Assembly: GCA_030066085.1 (NCBI GenBank)
Contig: JASJCI010000035.1
Location: 23,205-87,204 of the forward strand
DNA from: Gammaproteobacteria bacterium
GTDB lineage: Bacteria > Pseudomonadota > Gammaproteobacteria > GCA-001735895
Direction: 5' to 3'
DNA: 64,000 nucleotides
Numbering within the stretch: position 1 is the stretch's first letter; every line of letters starts with the position of its first letter. The translations under genes and the position numbers were made by a program. The notes beneath the pieces are model-generated. The model had not been told where the DNA came from, did not search any database, and saw only the letters and a list, made by a program, of their open reading frames with translations. This document shows positions 56,690 to 64,000 of the stretch, in pieces.

Positions 56690-56850
56690 TTGCGGACCCA
56701 AAGGGCCTGAATACCCACAGGGCATGAATACCCGAAGGGCACAAGAGCGAAGCAATCTTGCGATGCCTGCGCGGCATTCGTCGGATTGCTCCGTCACCCG
56801 GCCTGCCCCGGCCCCCGAGCCGGGGGTCCTCGCAATCACGAGTCATCCGA
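56690..56850. repeat. Short interspersed repeats between gltA and acnB
   Basis: Contains a 'gtcattgcg...gcgaagcaatct' module of the kind also seen in the 34-kb array, two nearly identical gaatacc(c/a)-agggca segments (about 56710-56741), and a gcccccgagccgggggt palindrome near 56812. Non-coding. Confidence 0.55.
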
Positions 56851-56868
56851 AAAACGAGAGATAACGAC

Positions 56869-59448
56869 ATGTTACAGGCTTACCGCGACCACACCGCCGA
56901 GCGCGCGCAGGAAGGCGTGCCGCCCAAACCGCTGGATGCACAGCAAACCGCCGACCTGGTCGAGTTGCTGAAAAACCCGCCCGCGGGCGAGGATGACTAC
57001 CTGCTCCAGCTGCTGACCGAGCACGTGCCGGCCGGCGTCGACGAGGCGGCCTACGTCAAGGCGGGTTTCCTCGCCGCGATCACGCGCAAGGAGGCGACCT
57101 CGCCGCTGGTCGACGCGGTCCGCGCGGTGGAAATTCTCGGTACCATGCTTGGCGGCTACAACATCGAGCCGCTGATCGCCTGTCTCGACGACGACGAGCT
57201 GGCGCCGGCCGCGGCTACCGCGCTGTCGCACACGCTGCTGGTGTTCGATGCGTTCCATGACGTCAAGGAAAAGGCCGACGCCGGCAATACCTACGCGCAG
57301 CAGGTGCTGCAGTCCTGGGCCGACGCCGAGTGGTTCACGTCGCGGCCGGAACTGCCGCAGAAAATCACCGTCACCGTGTTCAAGGTGCCGGGCGAAACCA
57401 ATACCGACGACCTGTCGCCGGCACAGGATGCCTGGTCGCGGCCGGATATCCCGCTGCACGCCAACGCGATGCTGAAAAATCCGCGCGACGGGCTCGAAGG
57501 CAACCCGCTGGAAGTCATCGCCGAACTGAAGCAAAAAGGTTTCCCGGTGGCTTACGTCGGTGACGTGGTCGGTACCGGTTCGTCGCGCAAGTCGGCCACC
57601 AACTCGGTGCTGTGGCACATGGGCGACGATATCCCGGCGATTCCGAACAAGCGTAACGGCGGTTACTGCTTCGGCGGCAAGATCGCGCCGATCTTTTTCA
57701 ATACGATGGAAGACGCCGGCGCGCTGCCGATCGAGATGGACGTCAGCGCGATGCAGATGGGTGACGTGATCGACGTTTACCCGCATGCCGGCAAGGCTAC
57801 GCGCCACGACAGCGATGAAGTGCTGGCCGAGTTCGAACTCGGCAACAACGTGCTGCCGGACGAGGTGCGTGCCGGCGGCCGTATCCCGCTGATCATCGGC
57901 CGCGGACTGACCGACCGTGCGCGCAAGGCGCTCGGGCTCGGTGACAGCGACCTGTTCCTCAAGCCCGAGATGCCGGCCGATACCGGCAAGGGTTACACCC
58001 TGGCGCAGAAGATGGTCGGCCGCGCCTGCGGTCTGCCCGGCGTGCGCCCCGGCATGTACTGCGAGCCGAAGATGACCACGGTGGGATCGCAGGACACCAC
58101 CGGGCCGATGACCCGCGACGAACTCAAGGACCTCGCCTGCCTCGGCTTTTCCGCCGACCTCGTGATGCAGTCCTTTTGCCACACCGCGCCTTACCCGAAG
58201 CCGGTCGACGTGGTCACGCACCACACGCTGCCGGATTTCATGCAAAACCGCGGCGGTATCTCGCTGCGTCCCGGTGACGGCGTCATCCACTCGTGGATGA
58301 ACCGCATGCTGCTGCCAGACACGGTTGGCACCGGCGGCGATTCGCATACGCGTTTCCCGATCGGCATCTCTTTTCCGGCGGGTTCGGGACTGGTCGCGTT
58401 TGCCGCGGCCACCGGCGTCATGCCGCTCGACATGCCGGAATCCGTGCTGGTGCGTTTCAAGGGTGAAATGCAGCCCGGCATCACGCTGCGCGACCTGGTC
58501 AACGCGATCCCGTACGCGGCCATTCAGCGCGGGTTGCTGACGGTCGAGAAGCAGGGCAAGAAGAACGTGTTCTCGGGCCGCGTGCTCGAGATCGAGGGCC
58601 TGCCGCAGCTCAAGGTCGAGCAGGCGTTCGAGCTGTCCGATGCCTCCGCCGAACGCTCGGCCTCGGGCTGTACGGTCAAGCTCGACAAGGAACCGATCAT
58701 CGAGTACATCAACTCCAACATCGTCATGTTCAAGTGGATGATCAGCGAGGGTTACGGCGATGAGCGCACGATCCTGCGCCGCATCGAGGAAATGGAAGCC
58801 TGGCTGGCGAACCCGGAACTGATGGAAGCCGACGCGGATGCGGAGTACGCCGAGATTATCGAGATCGATCTGAACGAGATCACCGAACCGCTGCTGGCCT
58901 GCCCCAACGACCCCGATGACATCAAGACGCTGTCCGCTGTTGCGGGCGATAAAATCGACGAGGTGTTCATCGGTTCCTGCATGACCAACATCGGCCATTT
59001 CCGCGCCGCCGGCAAGCTGCTCGACAAGCTCGAAGGCTCGGTGCCGACGCGCCTGTGGATTGCGCCGCCGACCAAGATGGACGAGGCGCAGCTGACCGCC
59101 GAGGGTTACTACGGTATTTTCGGCCGCAGCGGCGCGCGCACCGAGATGCCGGGCTGCTCGCTGTGCATGGGTAACCAGGCGCGGGTCGCCGAGGGCGCCA
59201 CCGTGGTGTCGACCTCGACGCGGAATTTCCCCAACCGGCTCGGCAAGGGCGCCAACGTCTACCTCGCGTCGGCGGAACTGGCCGCGGTGGCGTCGATCAT
59301 CGGCAAGATTCCGACCATGGACGAATACCTCGCCTACGCCGAGGACATTAACACCATGGCCGACGACGTCTACCGCTATCTCAACTTCAACGAGATGGAA
59401 AGCTACACCGCCGCCGCCGACTCCGCCTTCCCGGTCAAGGTCGCGTAA
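56869..59448 (+). CDS. acnB: Aconitate hydratase B
   Basis: About 859 residues, the AcnB length. The N-terminal HEAT-like domain is followed by the swivel domain ([46 protein letters not shown]). Cluster-binding residues lie in [10 protein letters not shown] and GCSLCMGNQ, and [10 protein letters not shown] is typical. It converts citrate to isocitrate and would also finish the methylcitrate route after AcnD-PrpF. I chose ATG at 56869 because AcnB proteins begin with the YRDH motif; the upstream frame is repeat sequence. Confidence 0.94.
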   Translation: MLQAYRDHTAERAQEGVPPKPLDAQQTADLVELLKNPPAGEDDYLLQLLTEHVPAGVDEAAYVKAGFLAAITRKEATSPLVDAVRAVEILGTMLGGYNIEPLIACLDDDELAPAAATALSHTLLVFDAFHDVKEKADAGNTYAQQVLQSWADAEWFTSRPELPQKITVTVFKVPGETNTDDLSPAQDAWSRPDIPLHANAMLKNPRDGLEGNPLEVIAELKQKGFPVAYVGDVVGTGSSRKSATNSVLWHMGDDIPAIPNKRNGGYCFGGKIAPIFFNTMEDAGALPIEMDVSAMQMGDVIDVYPHAGKATRHDSDEVLAEFELGNNVLPDEVRAGGRIPLIIGRGLTDRARKALGLGDSDLFLKPEMPADTGKGYTLAQKMVGRACGLPGVRPGMYCEPKMTTVGSQDTTGPMTRDELKDLACLGFSADLVMQSFCHTAPYPKPVDVVTHHTLPDFMQNRGGISLRPGDGVIHSWMNRMLLPDTVGTGGDSHTRFPIGISFPAGSGLVAFAAATGVMPLDMPESVLVRFKGEMQPGITLRDLVNAIPYAAIQRGLLTVEKQGKKNVFSGRVLEIEGLPQLKVEQAFELSDASAERSASGCTVKLDKEPIIEYINSNIVMFKWMISEGYGDERTILRRIEEMEAWLANPELMEADADAEYAEIIEIDLNEITEPLLACPNDPDDIKTLSAVAGDKIDEVFIGSCMTNIGHFRAAGKLLDKLEGSVPTRLWIAPPTKMDEAQLTAEGYYGIFGRSGARTEMPGCSLCMGNQARVAEGATVVSTSTRNFPNRLGKGANVYLASAELAAVASIIGKIPTMDEYLAYAEDINTMADDVYRYLNFNEMESYTAAADSAFPVKVA

Positions 59449-59479
59449 AGCATCCGCTCTGAAACAATTTGTCGGTTAT

Positions 59480-59567
59480 TGTCATCCCGCGGCTTGACCG
59501 CGGGATCCAGCCTCCGTTCATGCGTACAGACTTCCGTTGGATCCCGCGATCAAGTCGCGGGATGACA
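59480..59567. repeat. Inverted pair of atcccgcgg palindromes
   Basis: gtcatcccgcggcttgaccg with its complement at the far end (cgcgggatgac), each itself a small hairpin, oriented toward each other. Located right after the acnB stop. Non-coding. Confidence 0.65.
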
Positions 59568-59582
59568 AGCAAAGACTTTTTT

Positions 59583-59737
59583 CGGGGACAGTTTACTAAT
59601 TAGTTTCGGGGACAGCTTAACGCGAGCACGTCGCGCGCCGGTCCACCGACTGAGCTTGTTATCCAGTATTTTCCAAGCGCCTGAGTTACAGGCGCTTTTC
59701 TAAAGTGTCCCCGAAACAGTTAAGTAAACTGTCCCCG
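59583..59737. repeat. Nested inverted repeats cggggacagtttact (RAYT-type palindrome)
   Basis: Outer arms 59583-59597 and 59723-59737 are perfect 15-base complements. Inner arms gtttcggggac (59603-59613) and gtccccgaaac (59707-59717) nest inside. The centre has a hairpin, aagcgcctg/caggcgctt (59675-59697), followed by TT, which could act as a terminator for acnB. No transposase. Confidence 0.7.
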
Positions 59738-59747
59738 GTTTTTTGAG

Positions 59748-61175
59748 TTACCAGGGCAGCGAGAAGGTCTTGACGTTGGTGTAGGACTTCATCGCCTCGA
59801 TCACGCCTTCCTTGTAGCCGAGGCCGGAATCCTTGATGCCGCCGAAGGGTGACATCTCGATGCGGTAACCCGGCACTTCCCAGATGTTGACCGTGCCGGT
59901 TTCGAGCTCGTTGATAAAGCGGATGATGTCGTCCATGCGGTTGGTGCAGACGCCGGCCGACAGGCCGAAGGCGGTCGAGTTGCCGACCTCGATCGCGTGG
60001 TCGATGTCGCGCACGCGCACGATCGGGATCGGCGTGCCGAAGGTTTCCTCGCGCACCAGCTCGCAGTCGTAAGGTACGTGGTCGAGCACGGTCGGTGAAT
60101 ACACCGCGCCGTCGCGCACGTGGCCGTACAGCAACTGCGCGCCTTGCTCGATCGCGTCGCTTACGCGCGCCTCGAACAGTTTCGCCGCGTCCTCGTTGAT
60201 CACGGTGCCGACATCGGTAGCCGGATCCATCGGGTCGCCGTATTTCAGCTTCGCCGCTTTTTCCGCCACCAGCGCGGCAAATTCGTCGCCGATGGCTTCG
60301 TGTGCCAGCACGCGCTTGACCGCGGTGCAGCGCTGGCCCGAGTTCTTGGTGCCGCCGGCAACCGCGAGTTCGGCCGCCTTGTCGAGATCGGCGTCGTCCA
60401 TCACGATCAGCTCGGAGTTGCCGCCGAGCTCGAGCACGGTGCGGCGATAGCCGGCTTTCTCGGCGATGTACTTGCCCACCGGCACGCTGCCGGTGAAGGT
60501 TACGAGGTCGATGTACTGGTTGGTGATCATCTCGTCACCCATGTCTTGCGGCAGGCCGGTGATGATCGACAGCATTTCCGGCGGCAGCCCGGCCTCGTAA
60601 CAGATGTCGGCCAGCAGCAGCGCGGTCAGCGGCGTCTGCTCGGTCGGCTTGCCGACCATGCGGTTGTTGGTCGCGATGGCCGGCGCGATCTTGTGCGAGA
60701 TCATGTTGAGCGGATGGTTGAACGGTGTAATCGCCGAGATGACACCTCGTAATGGTTCGCGCTGGGTGAAGATCTTGCGCTGCTTGCCGTGCGGCGTCAG
60801 ATCGCAGGAAAACACTTCGCTGTCGTCGTTGATCACGAGCTGGCCGGCGAGGTGGTAGACGTCGAATGCGCGCCCGCACTCGTACAGTGAATCCTTCTTG
60901 CTGAGCCCGCACTCGGCCGTGATCAGGTCGGAGATCTCTTGCTTGCGCTCGATGATAATTTCGGCGATGCGGGTCAGGATCTGCTGGCGTTCATAACGGG
61001 TCAGCCTCGCCTTGTACGCATTAGCGATCTCGAACGCGCCGGCGACCTGTTCGCGACTCGCGCGCGGCACGGTGCCGACGACCTCGCCGTTGTAAGGGTT
61101 GAATACTTCGAGCGTGCCGCAGTCGCCGTCGACCAGCTGGCCGGCGATGCGCATCTTTTCGTGTCGTTGAGTCAT
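59748..61175 (-). CDS. phnY: Phosphonoacetaldehyde dehydrogenase
   Basis: 475 residues of the aldehyde dehydrogenase family: [24 protein letters not shown], catalytic Glu in [10 protein letters not shown] and catalytic Cys in [11 protein letters not shown]. The family is broad, so the specific name rests on its coupling to phnA (23 bases upstream) and phnW. It oxidises phosphonoacetaldehyde to phosphonoacetate with NAD+. It is the downstream member of phnA-phnY. Confidence 0.88.
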   Translation of the reverse strand: MTQRHEKMRIAGQLVDGDCGTLEVFNPYNGEVVGTVPRASREQVAGAFEIANAYKARLTRYERQQILTRIAEIIIERKQEISDLITAECGLSKKDSLYECGRAFDVYHLAGQLVINDDSEVFSCDLTPHGKQRKIFTQREPLRGVISAITPFNHPLNMISHKIAPAIATNNRMVGKPTEQTPLTALLLADICYEAGLPPEMLSIITGLPQDMGDEMITNQYIDLVTFTGSVPVGKYIAEKAGYRRTVLELGGNSELIVMDDADLDKAAELAVAGGTKNSGQRCTAVKRVLAHEAIGDEFAALVAEKAAKLKYGDPMDPATDVGTVINEDAAKLFEARVSDAIEQGAQLLYGHVRDGAVYSPTVLDHVPYDCELVREETFGTPIPIVRVRDIDHAIEVGNSTAFGLSAGVCTNRMDDIIRFINELETGTVNIWEVPGYRIEMSPFGGIKDSGLGYKEGVIEAMKSYTNVKTFSLPW

Positions 61176-61198
61176 GCGGGTATTCCGTGGATTCTGGA

Positions 61199-62455
61199 TT
61201 AGTGACGCGCGTAGTTCAGCGCAACGTCGAAAGCGTCGTAGTTATGCAGCTGGTGACCGCGATCGAGGCCGCTGACCGGCCGGCTCAGGATCAGCGGTAT
61301 GACCTGTTCGGTCAGGCCGCCGTGCGAGCGCAGCGGCACGTCGAGGCCGGACAGGTCGTGCCGCGCCGCGGTGGTGCCGATCACGGTGTCGCGCCGCGAC
61401 AGCAGGATCAGGTCGCCCATGCGGTCCGGCGCCAGCTCGAAACGTTCGCAGCCTTCGCGGTTGCCGTAGACCAGCTCGATGCCGTCGATCTCGAGCATCT
61501 GTTTTTTGAGCCCCTCGATGTCGGCGCCGTCGGGCAGGTAGACCGTCGCGTACGAGCCGAGCGCACCGTGATGCACGACGTAGGGATCCGTGATCGGCAG
61601 GATCACGCGCGCCCTGCCGTCGCCGAGCAGGCGATCGAATTCGTCCTGCAGGTAGACGATATTCGGTTCGCCGGTAGCGGTATCGTGCTTGGCGTTCATG
61701 CCGTGGTCGGCGGTCAGCGCGATTACCGCGCCGAGCGCGTCGAGCTGCGCCCAGTAGCGGTCCATCATCGCGTAGAAGTCATTGGCGCCGTCCGAACCCG
61801 GCGCGAACTTGTGCTGGATATAGTCGGTGGTCGACAGGTACATCAGGTCGGGCCGCTCGCGTTCCATCAGTTTGACCCCGGCGGCAAAAATGAACTCGGA
61901 CAGTTCCGCGCTGTACACCGACGGTACTTCCATGCCGACCAGCTCGAGCACGTTGTCGATGCCGTTGTCGGCCAGCGTGGCCTGGTCGGACTTTTCCGAC
62001 GAGAAGCAGATCGCGCCATCGGCACCGAAACGCAGCTCGTTGCCAAGCAGGCGGCGCAGCTTGTCCTTGGCGGTGATAATCGCGATTTTGGCGCCGGCAT
62101 CCTGGAATGCCTTGAAGATCGTCGGCGTGCGCAGCAGCTCCGGCTCGTTCATCATGACTTCGCGGTCGTTGGCCTTGTCGTAGTAGAAGTTGCCGCAGAT
62201 GCCGTGCACCCGCGGCGGCACGCCGGTGACGATCGAGATGTTGTTCGGGTTGGTGAAGGTCGGCACCACGCAGTGCGCGCGCAGGTCGATGCCCTGTTCC
62301 TCGACCACGCGCTTCATCCACGGCATGACGCCGGCGGCGATGGCCTGCTCGATGTAATCCGGTTCGGAGCCGTCGATACAGACGACGACGACGGGTTTTG
62401 CGGGCCAGCGATAGTCGCGGCCATTGACGGAGACGGTGCGGGTTTCGGCGGTCAT
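61199..62455 (-). CDS. phnA: Phosphonoacetate hydrolase
   Basis: 418 residues of the alkaline-phosphatase superfamily. The metal-binding Asp is in [12 protein letters not shown], and the catalytic threonine is in [14 protein letters not shown] (Thr68). [13 protein letters not shown] and RSHGGLTEQ supply the other metal ligands. It hydrolyses phosphonoacetate to acetate and phosphate. First gene of the phnA-phnY operon, with its own promoter and a motif shared with the phnW promoter. The name phnA here is for the hydrolase, not the unrelated alkylphosphonate protein. Confidence 0.92.
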   Translation of the reverse strand: MTAETRTVSVNGRDYRWPAKPVVVVCIDGSEPDYIEQAIAAGVMPWMKRVVEEQGIDLRAHCVVPTFTNPNNISIVTGVPPRVHGICGNFYYDKANDREVMMNEPELLRTPTIFKAFQDAGAKIAIITAKDKLRRLLGNELRFGADGAICFSSEKSDQATLADNGIDNVLELVGMEVPSVYSAELSEFIFAAGVKLMERERPDLMYLSTTDYIQHKFAPGSDGANDFYAMMDRYWAQLDALGAVIALTADHGMNAKHDTATGEPNIVYLQDEFDRLLGDGRARVILPITDPYVVHHGALGSYATVYLPDGADIEGLKKQMLEIDGIELVYGNREGCERFELAPDRMGDLILLSRRDTVIGTTAARHDLSGLDVPLRSHGGLTEQVIPLILSRPVSGLDRGHQLHNYDAFDVALNYARH

Positions 62456-62904
62456 GGGCTGTTACTCTGGATGTCCTGGGTTTGCTTACGCACAGACCGG
62501 CACTATAGGATCAAACTCGTATCAGGTTAAATCGATATTACAAATGATATCTATCGCTCCTGCCTATGAATCCGGCGGTTATCCCGCATCGGCGGACCGC
62601 CGCGCAAGCCCGCGCGGCTTTAGGCCCTTCGGGTCCCGGCGGGCTGTGGTGTCTGAGGGCCTCGTCAAGGGCATGCCGTCTGCAGAGTCCTGCCGGCCTC
62701 CTAGACCCCGCGGTCAAGCCGCGGGGTGACAGGTGTAAACGTTATCCCGCATCGGCGGGTCGCCGCGCACCAAGGTACCACCTACGACCGCACATCGTCA
62801 TCCCCGCGCAAGGCTACGCGCCCCGGCGGGGATCTCCCGACGTTGGTGCCGCCTTTACAAGATCGCGAAGCGTCGCACCGCCGCTTGCGCGGGGATGACG
62901 GGGA
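62456..62904. other. phnA-lysR intergenic region with repeats
   Basis: 449 bases. The phnA-proximal part is the promoter. From about 62575 to 62900 lie repeats: an accccgcgg/ccgcggggt hairpin (62705-62727), 'atcccgcatcggcgg' segments near 62582 and 62744, and two opposed gtcatccccgcg-type palindromes (62796-62842 and near 62882-62900). No ORF is credible. Confidence 0.6.
62502..62546 (-). promoter_or_regulatory. phnA promoter with putative LysR activator site
   Basis: Reading toward phnA: the 18-mer CATTTGTAATATCGATTT (62546-62529), whose last two T begin a -35 TTAACC (62530-62525). A 17-base spacer leads to -10 TATAGT (62507-62502), about 46 bases before the ATG. The weak -35 suits an activator-dependent promoter. 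The same 18-mer occurs at the phnW promoter. Confidence 0.65.
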
Positions 62905-63789
62905 TCACTCGTCTTCGTGCAGGTTCGCGCGCACCATTTCCAGGAAGGCGTCGGTCACGCGCAGCGCGCGGGTTTCCTCGAGGCAGGCGACGTATTCGGC
63001 ATGGACCAGCTCGGCATCGCTGACGGGCAGCGCGCGCAGGCGCGAGTCGGCCACGAGCTCCTGCTCGGCGACCACGCCGATGCCGAAGCCGGCCGCGACC
63101 GCTTCGCGGACACCCTCGCGGCCGCCGATCTCCATGACGTCGTCGAGTACGTGGCCGGCATCGGCGATCGCGTCCTCGAAGATCGCGCGCGTGCGCGAAC
63201 CCTTTTCGCGCAGGATGACGCGCTGCGTGACCAGTTCGTCGATGGTCACCGCGCGTCGCTCCGCCCACGGGTGGTCGCGATTGACGAATACCACCAGCCG
63301 ATCGGGTTCGAGCGGGATCGCGTAAAGGTGTCGGTCCTCTGGCGGAATATTGGGCAGGAAAGCGACGTCGCAGCGGCGCGACTGCAGCCAGGACATCAGC
63401 TGTTGCGAGTTGCCGTACTGGATCGAGATCTGGATGCCGGGGTAAAGCCGCTGGAACTGCGCCAGCAGCGGCGTGGCAATGTAGGGTGAATCGGCACCGA
63501 CGCGCAGCTGCCCCGAGGTCAGCGCGCGCGCGGACTGTAGCAGCTGTTCGACTTCTTCCTCGTGCCGAAACAGCAGGCGCGTGATGTTGAACGCCGAGCG
63601 GCCGATATCGGTCAGCTCGATGCGCCGGCCGTGGCGCAGGAACAGCTTGGTGCCGTAGCGTTGTTCGAGTTCCTTGACCTGCCCCGACAGCGTGGGCTGG
63701 GTGATATTGAGCATCTCCGCCGCGCGGGTGAAGCTGCCGTGGGTTGCGACCGCGTGGAAAGAGCGTAAATGCGCGTGTGATATCGGCAC
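62905..63789 (-). CDS. LysR-family regulator of phosphonate catabolism
   Basis: 294 residues. The N-terminal winged helix-turn-helix (FHAVATHGSFTRAAEMLNITQPTLSGQVKELEQRYG) is followed by the LysR effector domain (LRVGADSPYIATPLLAQFQRLYPGIQISI). It sits between phnA and the divergent phnW, the position of known aminoethylphosphonate activators. An 18-base motif upstream of phnA and phnW is its likely site; one copy is 13 bases upstream of its own start, so autoregulation is expected. Effector probably aminoethylphosphonate or an intermediate. Confidence 0.85.
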   Translation of the reverse strand: MPISHAHLRSFHAVATHGSFTRAAEMLNITQPTLSGQVKELEQRYGTKLFLRHGRRIELTDIGRSAFNITRLLFRHEEEVEQLLQSARALTSGQLRVGADSPYIATPLLAQFQRLYPGIQISIQYGNSQQLMSWLQSRRCDVAFLPNIPPEDRHLYAIPLEPDRLVVFVNRDHPWAERRAVTIDELVTQRVILREKGSRTRAIFEDAIADAGHVLDDVMEIGGREGVREAVAAGFGIGVVAEQELVADSRLRALPVSDAELVHAEYVACLEETRALRVTDAFLEMVRANLHEDE

Positions 63790-63802
63790 AGCCTATTTAA
63801 TC

Positions 63803-63848
63803 CATTTGTAATATCGATTTGATAGATAGTATTGCCGGGCGGTATAAA
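63803..63848 (+). promoter_or_regulatory. phnW promoter with putative LysR activator site
   Basis: CATTTGTAATATCGATTT (63803-63820), with its last two T starting the -35 TTGATA (63819-63824). An 18-base spacer leads to -10 TATAAA (63843-63848), about 33 bases before the phnW ATG. The geometry matches that at phnA. Confidence 0.7.
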
Positions 63849-63881
63849 TGACAATCTTTCGCTTCGACACCAGGGCTGACG

Positions 63882-64000
63882 ATGACCGATCACACAAATC
63901 CCGCGCGCTCCGACAGCGGCGATCCTTTCCTGCTGACACCGGGCCCGCTGACCACGTCACTGTCCGTCAAGCAGGCGATGCTGCACGATTACGGCTCGCG
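63882..64000 (+). CDS. phnW: 2-Aminoethylphosphonate:pyruvate aminotransferase (5' part)
   Basis: The first 39 codons only; the gene runs off the window. FLLTPGPLTTSLSVKQAMLHDYGSR is the family's N-terminal signature (class V PLP aminotransferase). The enzyme moves the amino group of 2-aminoethylphosphonate to pyruvate, giving phosphonoacetaldehyde for PhnY. Divergent from the LysR gene, with a good promoter at 63819-63848. Confidence 0.88.
   Translation, partial: MTDHTNPARSDSGDPFLLTPGPLTTSLSVKQAMLHDYGS

Overview
The window is GC-rich, gene-dense DNA that reads as a chromosome segment of an aerobic, probably marine, gammaproteobacterium. The pointers are GlxA/AraC, IclR, FadR-GntR and LysR regulators of proteobacterial type, a Na+-translocating OadGAB pump, AcnB and AcnD-PrpF, and short GC-rich palindromic repeats between genes. 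No rRNA, tRNA, prophage, CRISPR or intact transposon was recognised. The taxonomic call is inference; no marker gene is present.

Region 1 (1-9.2 kb) is a corrinoid-type one-carbon system. It has a zinc/Cys-rich MTHFR C-terminal-domain protein, a MetF-like reductase, a methyltetrahydrofolate:corrinoid methyltransferase, a RACo-like [2Fe-2S]/ASKHA reactivase, a non-pyrrolysine MttB-family methyltransferase and two GlxA-type AraC regulators. Together they would take a methyl group from a quaternary amine, pass it through cobalamin to THF and oxidise it. The corrinoid protein itself is not in the window. Region 2 (9.2-17.4 kb) holds a JmjC/cupin protein, two GMC (choline-dehydrogenase-like) flavoproteins, a PatB-type C-S lyase or aminotransferase, a sarcosine-oxidase-like FAD enzyme and a small arsR-arsI pair. 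Region 3 (17.5-28.2 kb) has an HTH regulator divergent from a VIT/VWA exported protein, a 66-residue ORF with a strong ribosome-binding site, the oadGAB Na+ pump, a ThDP enzyme, a GAF-GGDEF diguanylate cyclase and an EamA exporter.

Region 4 (28.4-42.4 kb) is glyoxylate metabolism: malate synthase G, then bhcR-bhcA, and on the other strand bhcB-bhcC. These are three of the four beta-hydroxyaspartate-cycle enzymes. The two halves are separated by a repeat-rich 1.1-kb gap and an RND efflux pair; no bhcD was found. Region 5 (42.8-48.3 kb) is a BMP-type nucleoside/purine ABC importer plus a phosphoribosyltransferase. Region 6 (48.4-59.4 kb) is a gntR-prpB-prpC-acnD-prpF methylcitrate operon divergent from gltA and acnB. 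Region 7 (59.7-64 kb) is the phosphonoacetate route of 2-aminoethylphosphonate degradation (phnA-phnY, a LysR regulator, phnW cut by the window end).

The modules converge on central carbon. Methylated amines would yield C1 units and glycine/glyoxylate, aminoethylphosphonate yields acetate and phosphate, and propionate enters through methylcitrate. Malate synthase, the Bhc enzymes, citrate synthase and aconitase feed these into the TCA cycle. The most informative non-coding signals are: an 18-bp motif shared by the phnA and phnW promoters at the same place relative to the -35 box; a tandem repeat whose hairpin carries paired compensatory changes; a 109-nt hairpin element with two GGGA-loop hairpins inside; and operator-like palindromes at the arsR, bhcR and gntR/prp regulators.
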